A stretch of DNA of 64,000 bases from NCBI RefSeq assembly GCF_002236105.1, contig NZ_NIWU01000008.1:124001-188000 (forward strand). Reading direction: 5' to 3'. A program made the translations under genes and the position numbers. The notes below the pieces were generated by a model. The model did no database searches and was not told the DNA's origin. It saw only the letters and a program-made list of their open reading frames with translations. Source of the stretch: Pseudomonas umsongensis (GTDB taxonomy: Bacteria; Pseudomonadota; Gammaproteobacteria; Pseudomonadales; Pseudomonadaceae). Of this stretch, positions 9,237-17,890 are shown one piece after another. Position 1 is the stretch's first letter. Each line of letters begins with the position of its first letter.

Positions 9237-9470
9237 GTTAGGGGGTTCCCTGGTTTTTGTTATGCGCACACTGTATTCAAGATCCAGGACAAATGTCTAT
9301 AGAGTTGTATACAACTTGCCAGTCAAATTATGAACGGTCGTTCATGCAGGCTGTGTGCCATCGCGCATCACATCGTAAAAAACCTTGAAATACATCCGCG
9401 CGCCCCATTCTCCCGCGCCCACTAGTCTTTTGAATTCCTGGTGACCATCGGTAGTGATCGCCCTCTTTCA

Positions 9471-9491
9471 TATACATATAAAGTATGCATA
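9471..9491 (+). promoter_or_regulatory. Possible autoregulatory site of brnTA
   Basis: Two related 8-mers, TATACATA (9471-9478) and the palindrome TATGCATA (9484-9491), sit just before the brnT start. BrnTA modules are autoregulated by the ribbon-helix-helix antitoxin, which makes this the best operator candidate. It is inferred from position and symmetry only. Confidence 0.35.
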
Positions 9492-9773
9492 ATGAAGTCA
9501 TTCGAAATTCAGTATCACAGGGCGAAGAACGCAGCCAATAAACTCAAGCACCTGGGTATCAGCCTCGCAGAGACGGAGCCAGTGTTCCATGATGAACGGG
9601 CGCTGACCCTTGAGGACAATCATCATGATGAACAGCGCTGGATCATCATGGGGCTGGACGGCAAAGGTCGTTTGCTGGTCGTGGCGTACACCCATCGTGA
9701 CCCGAATTTCGTTCGAATCATTTCCGCGCGCCTCGCCAGCAAAAACGAGCGCCGCCAGTATCTGGAGGCTTGA
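9492..9773 (+). CDS. brnT: BrnT-family type II toxin (ribonuclease)
   Basis: A 93-aa RelE-fold toxin; BrnT proteins cleave RNA and halt growth until neutralised by BrnA. The ATG at 9492 gives the family-typical N-terminus (FEIQYHRAKNAANKLKHLGI). Family landmarks are visible: EPVFHDERALTLED in the middle, RWIIMGLDGKGRLLVVAYTHRD, and the C-terminal IISARLASKNERRQY, whose Arg and Glu are conserved. Toxin-first order, with the antitoxin start 3 bp after the stop, is the known BrnT-BrnA organisation. Confidence 0.9.
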   Translation: MKSFEIQYHRAKNAANKLKHLGISLAETEPVFHDERALTLEDNHHDEQRWIIMGLDGKGRLLVVAYTHRDPNFVRIISARLASKNERRQYLEA

Positions 9774-9776
9774 CCC

Positions 9777-10100
9777 ATGAAAGACGAGTACGACTTCAGC
9801 CATGCCAGGCGTGGGGCAGTTGCCTCCAGCAAAGGCAAGACCCGTATCACCATCATGCTCGATGACGTCGTCATCGAAGCGGCACGCGCGCTCGCGGAGA
9901 GCGAGGGTTATGGCTACCAGACCGCGATCAACAACACGCTGCGCAGGGCGTTGCTGACCGGGCATGACAAAACAGAAGGCAGCACTGGCAGGCACCTGAA
10001 AAAGGGGATCACCGCCTCTGAGTTGAAAAACCTGGAAAAAAAGCTCGCGCAAGCCCTCAGCGAAATTCAGCGGGTGATGGAGCCTGATGCCCGGCCTTAG
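9777..10100 (+). CDS. brnA: BrnA-family antitoxin (ribbon-helix-helix)
   Basis: A 107-aa antitoxin that would bind BrnT and repress the brnTA promoter. An N-terminal toxin-binding stretch (MKDEYDFSHARRGAVASSKG) precedes a ribbon-helix-helix segment: TRITIMLDDVVIEAARALAE then GYGYQTAINNTLRRAL (about residues 22-60). That last motif is the BrnA hallmark (GxGYQTxIN). The C-terminus is longer than usual and predicted helical. It is co-transcribed with brnT and followed by a weak hairpin with a T run. Confidence 0.88.
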   Translation: MKDEYDFSHARRGAVASSKGKTRITIMLDDVVIEAARALAESEGYGYQTAINNTLRRALLTGHDKTEGSTGRHLKKGITASELKNLEKKLAQALSEIQRVMEPDARP

Positions 10101-10110
10101 AAAAGCACGG

Positions 10111-10145
10111 AAAAGGTGCAAATTGATCCAATCCGCACTTTTTTT
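10111..10145 (+). terminator. Probable terminator after brnTA
   Basis: AAAAGGTGC (10111-10119) pairs, with one G-T wobble, with GCACTTTTT, followed by more T. The loop is 15 nt. It lies between convergent genes. Confidence 0.5.
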
Positions 10146-10163
10146 GTGTGCACGATGCGTCGA

Positions 10164-10991
10164 CTATTGCGGCGCTATCAATCGCTCAAGTGTGCGCATC
10201 AACGACGCATGCGTGGGCACCCGAATCTCGAACTCTCTTTCCAGCACGCCAATCAACTCCTGTAGGTTGGTCACTTCCCGGCGTTCACTGTCCTGCCCTG
10301 TACGATGGATTGCAAAGCTGCCGTTATTGAGGGTCCGTCGCCACCCTTCCCCGGTTCGAGCCACCATCAGTTGCCTGGTGAACGATGATTCGGGGTGGGT
10401 CGAGACATACCAGTTGCCAACGGCGTAATCGATGTCCTCCTGGCGCTGCAGGTCGAAGATGTACATGGGCCGCCATTCATTCGCGACCTTGGCGCGAAGG
10501 GTGTAGCCGTCAACGTGCTGCTCAATGCGATACGGCTCGTGGGGAGTCCATTGTTCACCGCGGCTGTCGAGCAACAGCGGTGCCGTGGGCACCATGCCGC
10601 CGAAGCCGACGTCAGTGATGTAGCGCACGCCATCGAGCGTCACCAGGCTCAAGCGGTGCGTACGCGCGGTCCAGGCGCCCTCCGGCTGGCCCATGACCAC
10701 GCGCCCGCTGATACCCCGCGCGTCGAAGCCGAGCGCCTGGAGCAAGACCAGAAACAGATAGTTGAGTTCGTAGCAGTAACCGCCGCGCCCATCCTGCAGG
10801 ACCTTATGCTCGATCGACGCCAAGTCGATGCGCACCGGCTCGCCCGCCAGCGTGGTGAGGTTTTCAAACGCGAAGGCGCCGGTGTGACGCAATTGAAGCA
10901 GGCGCAGGGTTTCAAGCGTAGGTGCCGGGGGAGCGTCGAATCCCAGGCGCTTTAGATAGGAAACAGTGTTTGCCAGACTTGGCTCGCTCAT
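10164..10991 (-). CDS. nat: Arylamine N-acetyltransferase
   Basis: NAT enzyme (275 aa) that moves acetyl groups from acetyl-CoA to arylamines, arylhydroxylamines or hydrazines in the cytoplasm. The start at 10991 has an AAGGAT ribosome site; the longer frame adds 32 residues without support. The Cys-His-Asp triad is complete: C73 in RGGYCYELN, H112 in THRLSLV and D127 in DVGFGG. It is transcribed from the same strand as xth, 96 bp downstream of it. It is often annotated for xenobiotic detoxification; the natural substrate is unknown. Confidence 0.93.
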   Translation of the reverse strand: MSEPSLANTVSYLKRLGFDAPPAPTLETLRLLQLRHTGAFAFENLTTLAGEPVRIDLASIEHKVLQDGRGGYCYELNYLFLVLLQALGFDARGISGRVVMGQPEGAWTARTHRLSLVTLDGVRYITDVGFGGMVPTAPLLLDSRGEQWTPHEPYRIEQHVDGYTLRAKVANEWRPMYIFDLQRQEDIDYAVGNWYVSTHPESSFTRQLMVARTGEGWRRTLNNGSFAIHRTGQDSERREVTNLQELIGVLEREFEIRVPTHASLMRTLERLIAPQ

Positions 10992-11087
10992 CGCTTGATC
11001 CTTATGCACGCAAGCTGTGGACGCTATGTATAAGGGATGAAGGGGTACGGCCGACAATTGATTTAGCCAATCGGCCGGCAAGAACAC

Positions 11088-11882
11088 TCAACGGCGCTTA
11101 CGCGAGCTCAACTGAATCCAGGTGGGCGCATGGTCGCTGGCATGGGGTTCGTTGCGCACCCAGGCATCGACACCCGCGTCCTCCAGGTATGGACTCAAGG
11201 CCGGGTTGAGCAACAGGTGATCGATGCGTAACCCTGAGTTCTTCTGCCAGTGCTGGCGAAAATAATCCCAGAAGGTGTAGACCCGCTCGTTCGGATACAG
11301 GTGTCGCAGAGCATCGGTCCAACCCTGGTCCAGCAGACGCTGATAACACTCGCGGCTCTCGGGTTGCAGCAAGGCATCCTTGAGCCAGGAACGTGGGTTA
11401 TAGATGTCGAGGTCGGTGGGAACCACATTGTAGTCACCCGCCAGTACCACCGGATGCTCACTGCCCTGCAGCGCCTTTGCGTAACGTATCAGGCGCTCGA
11501 ACCAGGCCAGTTTGTAATCGAACTTCGGCCCTGGTTGCGGGTTGCCGTTGGGCAAGTACAGACAACCCACCACAATCCCGTGTACGGCAGCTTCCAGGTA
11601 TCGACTGTGATTATCCTCGTCATCGCCCGGCAGACCTCGACGGCTTTCCAGTGGCTGCGCATCGCGTGCCAGAATCGCCACCCCGTTCCACGACGCCTGC
11701 CCCTGCCAGATCGCTCCGTAGCCGATGGCCTCTAGCTGCGCGGCGGGAAACGCACTGTCGGCCGACTTGAGTTCCTGGAGGCAGGCGATATCCGGTTGTT
11801 CGCGCTCAAGCCAGGCCAACAGATTTGGCAGGCGAGCGCGCATGCCGTTGACGTTGAATGTCGCAATTCGCAGCTTTTTCAT
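11088..11882 (-). CDS. xth: Exodeoxyribonuclease III (AP endonuclease)
   Basis: Exonuclease III/ExoA-type Mg2+-dependent AP endonuclease of 264 aa, acting in base excision repair. The chosen ATG at 11880-11882 gives MKKLRIATFNVNGMRAR, exactly where the family begins. Catalytic motifs are visible: N in FNVNGMR, metal Glu in LQELKS, the active-site block GDYNVVPTDLDIYNP, RIDHLLLNP, and the C-terminal SDHAP with the catalytic Asp-His pair. Nothing is odd. Confidence 0.93.
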   Translation of the reverse strand: MKKLRIATFNVNGMRARLPNLLAWLEREQPDIACLQELKSADSAFPAAQLEAIGYGAIWQGQASWNGVAILARDAQPLESRRGLPGDDEDNHSRYLEAAVHGIVVGCLYLPNGNPQPGPKFDYKLAWFERLIRYAKALQGSEHPVVLAGDYNVVPTDLDIYNPRSWLKDALLQPESRECYQRLLDQGWTDALRHLYPNERVYTFWDYFRQHWQKNSGLRIDHLLLNPALSPYLEDAGVDAWVRNEPHASDHAPTWIQLSSRKRR

Positions 11883-12037
11883 GACCACCGTCCCGTTTGG
11901 CTGGGTCTCATGGGTGTGACCGCACGGCCTGCCAGGTGTTCTGTCCACCATAGCCTGCCACTCGTCATGCAACCGGCACCAACCGCCCTGCCCTTCACAC
12001 CAACTTCAGGTAACGACCCATCTTTTGGAGACGGACC

Positions 12038-12346
12038 ATGAAAAACACCAGAATCACTTCGCTGTTTCTCGCTGGATTGCTTTGCACGGCCTCCCTGGCC
12101 ACCTTCGCAGCCGGCGATGGTGCTGAGGCGGCGGGCACTAAATCCGGCGCAACCAGCGGGCCGGTCATGCCACCGGACAACACGCCGAGCTCGCCCTCGG
12201 GCGGCAACGCCGGTGACGGCGGTGCAACCGGCTCATCAAGTGGAAGCGCGGGCAGCAACAGCGGTTCGGGTGCCGGAGGGGGCACCGGGGCGGCTGGCGG
12301 AGGGACCGGCGGGGCTGGCGGGGCTGGCGGCGGGACGGGCAGCTGA
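12038..12346 (+). CDS. Secreted Gly/Ser/Ala-rich low-complexity protein
   Basis: A 102-aa protein with a clear signal peptide (MKNTRITSLFLAGLLCTASLA, cleavage probably after TFA near residue 24) and a TTTTGGAGAC ribosome site. The mature part is almost only Gly, Ser, Ala, Thr and Asn, with a Pro-rich patch (VMPPDNTPSSP). It ends in repeated GGG-T/A-G units, giving a flexible, disordered, strongly GC-rich stretch. No cysteine or enzymatic motif is seen after cleavage. It is probably periplasmic or extracellular; function unknown. Confidence 0.65.
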   Translation: MKNTRITSLFLAGLLCTASLATFAAGDGAEAAGTKSGATSGPVMPPDNTPSSPSGGNAGDGGATGSSSGSAGSNSGSGAGGGTGAAGGGTGGAGGAGGGTGS

Positions 12347-12355
12347 ACGCGTAAA

Positions 12356-12386
12356 GGCAGCCGATGACGGATCATCGTCGGCTGCC
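12356..12386. terminator. Hairpin between convergent genes
   Basis: A 9-bp stem (GGCAGCCGA/TCGGCTGCC) whose loop contains a further partial pairing, 9 bp after the secreted-protein gene and 13 bp before the end of the opposing gene. It lacks a strong T run, so termination is likely but not certain. Confidence 0.55.
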
Positions 12387-12399
12387 TCGATTGCCCGCA

Positions 12400-13806
12400 C
12401 TACATCTGCTTGACCGCTGGCGGATTCCACTTGCCGTTCAAGGCCTCGGACTTCGGACCGTACAAGCGCATGGTCAGGTTGAACGGCCCCTTGGGCGCCG
12501 GCAGCCAATTGGCTTCCAGGTCCTTGCCAGGGTTTTCATTCTGGAAATAGATATCGAGCGAGCCGTCAGCGTTGTTCTTGAACGGCATCCAGCTGCTGAC
12601 CGCGAATCGGTTGAGCTCGTTCCCTACCTGGAAACCTTCAGGGTCGTACAGCGTGATCGACCAGAAGGCATTCACTGGAGGCACTTCATCCTTGGCGAAA
12701 TGCAGCACGTATTTGTGCGCGCCGTCGAGGGATTTGCCATTTGTATCACCGATATTCAACGGATAGATCGCGTCTTCCGGCAGATTCGCGCCGAGCCCCA
12801 CCTGCGCCACGATCGCGCGCTTGAGGTAGTAGTTGCCGTAGACACCCATGGTGTCGGTGTTCATCGACCAGCCGTTGACCACCCGTGCGAGGGTAGGCAC
12901 CTTCCACGCCATCAGTGCTTGCGCGTCCTTGGGCGCAGTCTCCAAGGCAGCTTTTATCTCAGGGTCCAGGGCATCCATGCTGAACGACTTGCCAGGTTCG
13001 ATGCCGATGCGCTTGATTTGCGCCAGTAGCGGCTGATCGGTGCCGTGGGCCGGATGCACCTTGAGCAGTTCGGCGGCGTAGGCGAAGTAGTCGGCCGCCG
13101 ACATTGTGTCGACCTGGATTTTCGGCGGGGTCTTCATGTCCACGGCCGGGTCGATCTTGACGCTGACCGGTTCAGCACCTTTGCCCAGCCGAGACAACGG
13201 CGTCACGGTGTAGCCGGCCTGGATCTTGTGCACCGCCGCGTAGTCCCCCGCGCCATCGGTCTTGGTTCGCCCGATCACCCAGACAAAAGGCGTCGGCGCC
13301 GGCAGATGGTTCAGTCCCGCAGGCACTGTGCCGGTCCATCCCGGAGGGGTCACCAGGAACTGCGCAGCGTCGGTTCCGGTGGTGCGCCAGCCTGGCGAAG
13401 CGAATACGTCACTCCACATGTCGAGCATCGGCAGCAAATAGAAGCGTCCGGCTGTGTCTGGCGCAGCGATGACCAGCGGTTCTTTGGTCAGGTCGAGCCA
13501 GGCAATGGAATACAACGTGTCGAAATTCGACCGCACCACCCCTTTGAAATCTGCAGGCGGGTACTCCGGCACACTCACAAACATGTTCATCGGGCCTTTG
13601 CCAAACTCCTTGCCCGGTTCAATGTTGGTGAATTGCTTGCGGGTGATGTCCATGGTCAACAGCGGATAAAAGTAAACGTAGGCATCCACGCCAATGGCAT
13701 GCGCTTCTTCGGCGGTGATTTTCGATTGCGCCTGACTGACCAGCGGAAAGACCGCGCTGGACGCAACAATAAGGGCTATGGAGGACAAAGCTTGGGTTAT
13801 CGACAT
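12400..13806 (-). CDS. Exported DUF1254/DUF1214 domain protein
   Basis: A 468-aa exported protein. The N-terminal signal peptide (MSITQALSSIALIVASSAVF, cleavage near SQAQS) precedes a DUF1254 domain (about residues 40-170; AYVYFYPLLTMDITRKQ, RSNFDTLYSIAWLDLTKEP and FYLLPMLDMWSDVFASPG are typical). A DUF1214 domain forms the C-terminal third (FWSITLYDPEGFQVGNELNR to the C-terminus). Proteins of this architecture are widespread and periplasmic, with no established biochemical role. The gene is monocistronic here. Confidence 0.85.
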   Translation of the reverse strand: MSITQALSSIALIVASSAVFPLVSQAQSKITAEEAHAIGVDAYVYFYPLLTMDITRKQFTNIEPGKEFGKGPMNMFVSVPEYPPADFKGVVRSNFDTLYSIAWLDLTKEPLVIAAPDTAGRFYLLPMLDMWSDVFASPGWRTTGTDAAQFLVTPPGWTGTVPAGLNHLPAPTPFVWVIGRTKTDGAGDYAAVHKIQAGYTVTPLSRLGKGAEPVSVKIDPAVDMKTPPKIQVDTMSAADYFAYAAELLKVHPAHGTDQPLLAQIKRIGIEPGKSFSMDALDPEIKAALETAPKDAQALMAWKVPTLARVVNGWSMNTDTMGVYGNYYLKRAIVAQVGLGANLPEDAIYPLNIGDTNGKSLDGAHKYVLHFAKDEVPPVNAFWSITLYDPEGFQVGNELNRFAVSSWMPFKNNADGSLDIYFQNENPGKDLEANWLPAPKGPFNLTMRLYGPKSEALNGKWNPPAVKQM

Positions 13807-13929
13807 AGTGGCGATCGTCCTTGCGATGGGGAGATCTGCCGGGAGTGGCAGAGCTATCGGAACTCTAGACGATCAATTGCACAAGTTCTGACAGGCAGAC
13901 AATCGGCTACCGGTAGTCGCGCAGCCACG

Positions 13930-15543
13930 TCAGCGGTCTGATCGCACGAGTGCCTGCGCCCCGCCCTCCACCGACAACGTCGCCGAACGGTTCCTGCCCG
14001 AATGCTTGGCCTGATACAGCGCCGCGTCGGCGCGCTGGATGAACACTTCCACGCTATCGCGCCCCGTTGGCACGAACGAATAGCAACCGAGGCTGACGGT
14101 CACGTATCCGCAGGGCGATCCCGAATGGCTGATGTTCTTGTCCATTACGCCGCGGCGAATCTGTTCGGCAAGGTTCATGGCGCCCTGGATATCGGTGTCA
14201 GGCAGCAACACCGCAAACTCTTCGCCACCGTATCGCACCGCCAGATCGGCTTTGCGATGGCAGCAACTTTTCACGGCACGTGCCACTTCGGCCAGACAGT
14301 GATCGCCCACCACATGACCGTAGGTATCGTTGTACCGCTTGAAAAAATCGATATCGAGCATGATCAGGCTCAGCGGGCTTTGTTGGCGGGCACCGCGCCC
14401 GAATTCGATATCGAGGGCCCGCTCGAACAACCGGCGATTGGCCAGGCCGGTCAGGCTGTCGTGGGTGGCAATCAGCTCAAGTGCTTGCTGAGCTTGTCGT
14501 AAGTCCGCCTCGACCTGCTCACCCACACGCACCTGGCGTATGAACACCCAGCCGATCAGTCCGATGCCCAGAATGACCAACACGACGATGGCGCTGGAGC
14601 GAAATGCCGTGTCGTACCAGTCCGCGAGAATCGAGTCCCGCGACGATGCCGCCGAGACCACCAGCGGATAGGCCTCCAGCTGCCGATAACCATGCAGGCG
14701 GACAATCGAATCCATCTCTGAGGCGAACATCGCGTTGCCGGAAGTCGCGCGGGGCAGCAGGTTCTGAAAGATTTCACCCTTGGCCAATGACGTACCGATC
14801 TGCGCTTGCACATAGGGCCGACGGGCGAGCAACGTGCCATCGGTCAATGCCAGGAACATCGCGCCGTTGTCGTCGATACTGAAGCCTTTGAAGAACTGCT
14901 CGAAGTACGACATCTTGATCCCGGCCAGCAGCACCCCCTGGAACTGACCCTTCCTGTCATTGACCCGCTTGGAGATCGGAATGATCCATTCGCCATTTTC
15001 CCGACTACGGATGGCCGGGCCGATGTGCGCCACGGAAGAAATGTTCTGCTGGTGGAACCTGAAGTATTCGCGATCTGCCACGCCGTTGCCGCGAGGCAGT
15101 GCTTCAAACGAGGTCACGACCCACTGGCCCTTTTGGTCGAACAACAGGATGCCGTGCAATTGATCCAGCGCCTGCACCCGCCGGACGAAGGTCTTCTGCA
15201 AACGTGGACGTTGGGCTGAACCGAATCCGTCGGCCTGAATCCAGTCCACCAGGCTGGTCAGCACCAGATCGGCTTGCATGAAGGTGTCTTCGGCCTGCTG
15301 CGCCATGGCCCGCGTCAGGTTGGACGAAGCGACTTGGGCCTGGCTCAGGTCATGGCGCCGGGACTGCTCCAGTTGCAAATAAAGCAAGGCGCACAGGCAC
15401 AGGCACACCGCGCCGATAAACAACACTGCGGCGTTGCGCAGCGGTATGCGTTTCAAGGCGATGCCTTGGGCGTGACACAACTCATCAAGGCGTGTTGGCA
15501 AAAAGCGCTCCCTGAAAGGACAAGGCACGAGCGACACCCCCAT
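13930..15543 (-). CDS. Membrane-anchored diguanylate cyclase with periplasmic Cache-type sensor
   Basis: Makes cyclic di-GMP from two GTP. It is 537 aa from the ATG at 15541-15543; a downstream TTG preceded by AGGGAG (about 25 codons in) is a plausible alternative start. Transmembrane helix 1 (AAVLFIGAVCLCLCALLY) is followed by a periplasmic sensor of about 260 residues resembling double-Cache domains, then helix 2 (IVVLVILGIGLIGWVFI) and a GGDEF domain (about residues 365-530). The catalytic loop is YGGEEFAVLLPDTD, so it should be active. A short linker helix joins the two. No EAL domain. Ligand unknown. Confidence 0.9.
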   Translation of the reverse strand: MGVSLVPCPFRERFLPTRLDELCHAQGIALKRIPLRNAAVLFIGAVCLCLCALLYLQLEQSRRHDLSQAQVASSNLTRAMAQQAEDTFMQADLVLTSLVDWIQADGFGSAQRPRLQKTFVRRVQALDQLHGILLFDQKGQWVVTSFEALPRGNGVADREYFRFHQQNISSVAHIGPAIRSRENGEWIIPISKRVNDRKGQFQGVLLAGIKMSYFEQFFKGFSIDDNGAMFLALTDGTLLARRPYVQAQIGTSLAKGEIFQNLLPRATSGNAMFASEMDSIVRLHGYRQLEAYPLVVSAASSRDSILADWYDTAFRSSAIVVLVILGIGLIGWVFIRQVRVGEQVEADLRQAQQALELIATHDSLTGLANRRLFERALDIEFGRGARQQSPLSLIMLDIDFFKRYNDTYGHVVGDHCLAEVARAVKSCCHRKADLAVRYGGEEFAVLLPDTDIQGAMNLAEQIRRGVMDKNISHSGSPCGYVTVSLGCYSFVPTGRDSVEVFIQRADAALYQAKHSGRNRSATLSVEGGAQALVRSDR

Positions 15544-15679
15544 GCCTCTGGTTTTGGGCGCCAAGTCTACGATGTTACCCGCGAGAAAAGCGCAGCAGAT
15601 ACCAAATGTTTAACCACCCCCTGGAAACCGTCAGCGACATGACGCAGGACAACTGCCACATCACCATCAAGGAGCTACG

Positions 15680-16180
15680 ATGAGTGTTACACCACGACAG
15701 GGAAATGAAATGAGCAAGGCAGACGAGCTGGCCATAAAACTGAAACAGACCCGGCCCTCCGGCATCGATCAGGCGATCGATAGTTGGCCGGGCCAGGTCT
15801 ACGAGCTGTATCACCGGATCGAGGCCTGGTTACAGCCATTGACCGAGGCCGGCCTGGTCTTGCGGCGCAACCCCACTCACGTGTTCGAGAGCCACCCGCA
15901 GGGCGACACCTTCGACTATGCCATCGACCAGTTGGTGATCACCGGCAATCACCACAGCATCACGCTCGATCCCGTTGCACGCTTCACGGCGGATGGAGAG
16001 GGGCGGGTCGAAATCCACTGCAAAGGCAACGAACTGGCCCTGTTGCGCACCGTGGACGAACACGGCGCAACACATTGGTGGCTACAAGTAATCGAACAAG
16101 CCGTAGCGCAACCGGATGCGGTCGCACTGACCGAAAACAATCTGCTGTCGGTGGTCCAGGCAGGACTGGAGCTCGGGTGA
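15680..16180 (+). CDS. Hypothetical cytoplasmic protein
   Basis: A 166-aa protein with a strong AAGGAG ribosome site 6 bp before ATG 15680; an in-frame ATG at 15710 is possible. It has no signal peptide or membrane segment. The first half is helical (YELYHRIEAWLQPLTEAGL). The second half looks like alternating beta strands (TFDYAIDQLVITGNHHSITL) with several Trp and His. The length and shape resemble small single-domain chaperone-like proteins, but I do not recognise a family and assign no function. It converges with the RNase T2 gene 7 bp away. Confidence 0.6.
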   Translation: MSVTPRQGNEMSKADELAIKLKQTRPSGIDQAIDSWPGQVYELYHRIEAWLQPLTEAGLVLRRNPTHVFESHPQGDTFDYAIDQLVITGNHHSITLDPVARFTADGEGRVEIHCKGNELALLRTVDEHGATHWWLQVIEQAVAQPDAVALTENNLLSVVQAGLELG

Positions 16181-16187
16181 AGCACCA

Positions 16188-16847
16188 TCACCGCAAAGGT
16201 GGAACCCGGATATCCCCGGCGCGGCATCGTGTCTTCACTCCTGTGCCACAAGACGCGAACGCCAGGTCCTTGTCCATGCAGACCCGAACCTCCGACAACT
16301 GCGGCCCGTTGCAGATCACCGCAATGCCATCCCCCGGCAACCCCGGATTGCTCTGGCGAAACATCTGCTCAATGTCCCGGGCTGAAAAATAAAGCGTGTT
16401 ATTCAAGGGTTGCAGTTGCTCGGGAATCCTGACCGCGCCCAAGGCCTTGTCGGAGGCCTCCAGGTAACCGATGGCGCCGAGGCCGCTGCACGTGCCGTGC
16501 TTGGCCCATTCGTGCTCGAGCAGCTTGTTGGTCGGGAACAGCATCAAGCCCTTCGCCCGCTCCTCTGGCGAGAGCTTCACCCTCGGCGCGCAGGACTTCG
16601 GCCAACCACCCCGGGCGTATTGCGGCCAAAGGCCGTGAAGAACAAAGCCATAGCCTTTGCCGGAACATTGCGCGTCGTCACGATGGGTCAGGCAGTAGGT
16701 AGGTGACCAGGACAGCACCAACAGATAGTAGTCGAACACCCCCGCCACGGATTGCGGCCTGGCGCCCCCTGAATCCCGGGCGCTGCTCGGGCCCACGCTG
16801 GCGAACGTCAACACGATCAGCGCGACCGTGGCGTAAAGTCTTTTCAT
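16188..16847 (-). CDS. Secreted ribonuclease T2 family protein
   Basis: RNase T2 endoribonuclease (219 aa) that cleaves single-stranded RNA through a 2',3'-cyclic phosphate. I chose the ATG at 16845-16847; it starts a signal peptide (MKRLYATVALIVLTFASVG, cleavage near SSARD), so the enzyme acts in the periplasm (as E. coli RNase I) or outside. Both catalytic segments are intact: CAS1 GFVLHGLWPQY and CAS2 HEWAKHGTC. Several cysteines would form the usual disulfides. Likely role: scavenging RNA for nucleotides. Confidence 0.92.
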   Translation of the reverse strand: MKRLYATVALIVLTFASVGPSSARDSGGARPQSVAGVFDYYLLVLSWSPTYCLTHRDDAQCSGKGYGFVLHGLWPQYARGGWPKSCAPRVKLSPEERAKGLMLFPTNKLLEHEWAKHGTCSGLGAIGYLEASDKALGAVRIPEQLQPLNNTLYFSARDIEQMFRQSNPGLPGDGIAVICNGPQLSEVRVCMDKDLAFASCGTGVKTRCRAGDIRVPPLR

Positions 16848-16992
16848 CGGCACGTTCCTGCGCGGTGACTCAACTGGAAATAACATCGACCGACACTGGG
16901 CCAGTCAAAAGCCGATACTTTGGCACAGCCACGAACGCGTTCCACCACGAGAGTCATTCGAAATGTTTGATGTCGTGCAGACGAACAATCCG

Positions 16993-17781
16993 TCAGAGCA
17001 ACCTGTCGAGCTCTTCCAGAGTCATCCGAGGAATCAGTCGCGATGGAATTTTCGAGACGTCGGACAAGTTGTAGACTTGAAAATCCTCGTTGATGACCTG
17101 CTTCGACAGGATCTCGAACGACGGCAGGATTCTCGTCTGAAAATGGTCGTCGAGCACGCAGGGAGAAACGAATTTGCCTGGGACTTCATAGAAGCGCCCC
17201 GCTGTCGGGTCCAGGTCGACTCCCACCAGGAACACCCGGTTGAATCCCAGGTGATAGGCAAGCTGCAGCGCCAGGTAGGCGACGGTACGCGCGTCAAAAA
17301 AACCGCGCTTGAGGTTCTTGCTGAAACCCAGGGTTTTACTCCGCCCCCTGCCTAGCTTGCGGACCCTGACGAGGTCTTTGTCAGCCCTGAAAAAATCACT
17401 CCACACCAATCTGGGTGCCCGGCTCAGCAAGTACAGCTTGCCTTGGGGCTTAAGCGAGGTGTGCCAGACATGTTTTTCCCACAGCGCAACCCGCTCGCTG
17501 ATGCGCATGGCCTCGGTGAACAATTCCGGCTGCTGCTCGGAAAAACCCTGGTCGGTACACACATAAAAGTACGGCTTGATACCTGTACCCGTGAATTTCG
17601 AAATGGCACCGTTCATGCTGATCATTGGAACGCCAGCATACTTGTGCAACGGGAAATCCTTGGCCGATTTACCCGACGCCACGATGAACACGGGCCCCTT
17701 TTGAATGTTGCGACACTCATCCAGGTCGTGCACCCGAAGCGCCCGGGAAATGAGTGTCGTTTTTTTGTCGGCAACATCCAT
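16993..17781 (-). CDS. WaaZ-like putative LPS core-modifying protein
   Basis: A 262-aa cytoplasmic protein resembling the WaaZ/GT42-like group that adds sugars such as Kdo to lipopolysaccharide. It has the N-terminal nucleotide-sugar fold signature VFIVASGKSAKDFPLHKY followed by PMISMNGAI, then GIKPYFYVCTDQGF. A second block, AYLALQLAYHLGFNRVFLVGVDLD, contains the DxD-like end of the Rossmann domain. No membrane segment is seen. The ATG at 17779-17781 lies 7 nt after an AGGGAT that belongs to a tandem repeat. It is isolated from other LPS genes. The family call is from recognition, not alignment, and acceptor and donor are unknown. Confidence 0.55.
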   Translation of the reverse strand: MDVADKKTTLISRALRVHDLDECRNIQKGPVFIVASGKSAKDFPLHKYAGVPMISMNGAISKFTGTGIKPYFYVCTDQGFSEQQPELFTEAMRISERVALWEKHVWHTSLKPQGKLYLLSRAPRLVWSDFFRADKDLVRVRKLGRGRSKTLGFSKNLKRGFFDARTVAYLALQLAYHLGFNRVFLVGVDLDPTAGRFYEVPGKFVSPCVLDDHFQTRILPSFEILSKQVINEDFQVYNLSDVSKIPSRLIPRMTLEELDRLL

Positions 17782-17788
17782 CGTCAAT

Positions 17789-17808
17789 ATCCCTATCCCT
17801 ATCCCTAT
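17789..17808 (-). repeat. Hexanucleotide tandem repeat at the ribosome binding site
   Basis: ATCCCT repeats 3.3 times on the plus strand (17789-17808), i.e. AGGGAT repeats on the coding strand, ending 7 nt before the ATG of the WaaZ-like gene. Each unit is itself Shine-Dalgarno-like (AGGGA), so the repeat forms the ribosome site. Confidence 0.75.
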
Positions 17809-17890
17809 TTACTGATCAACTGTGACCCATTTTCATGTCCATGGTTCTCAATGGGTCCCCCCGGCCTGGCTTCTCGACAAGGCGCCAGGG

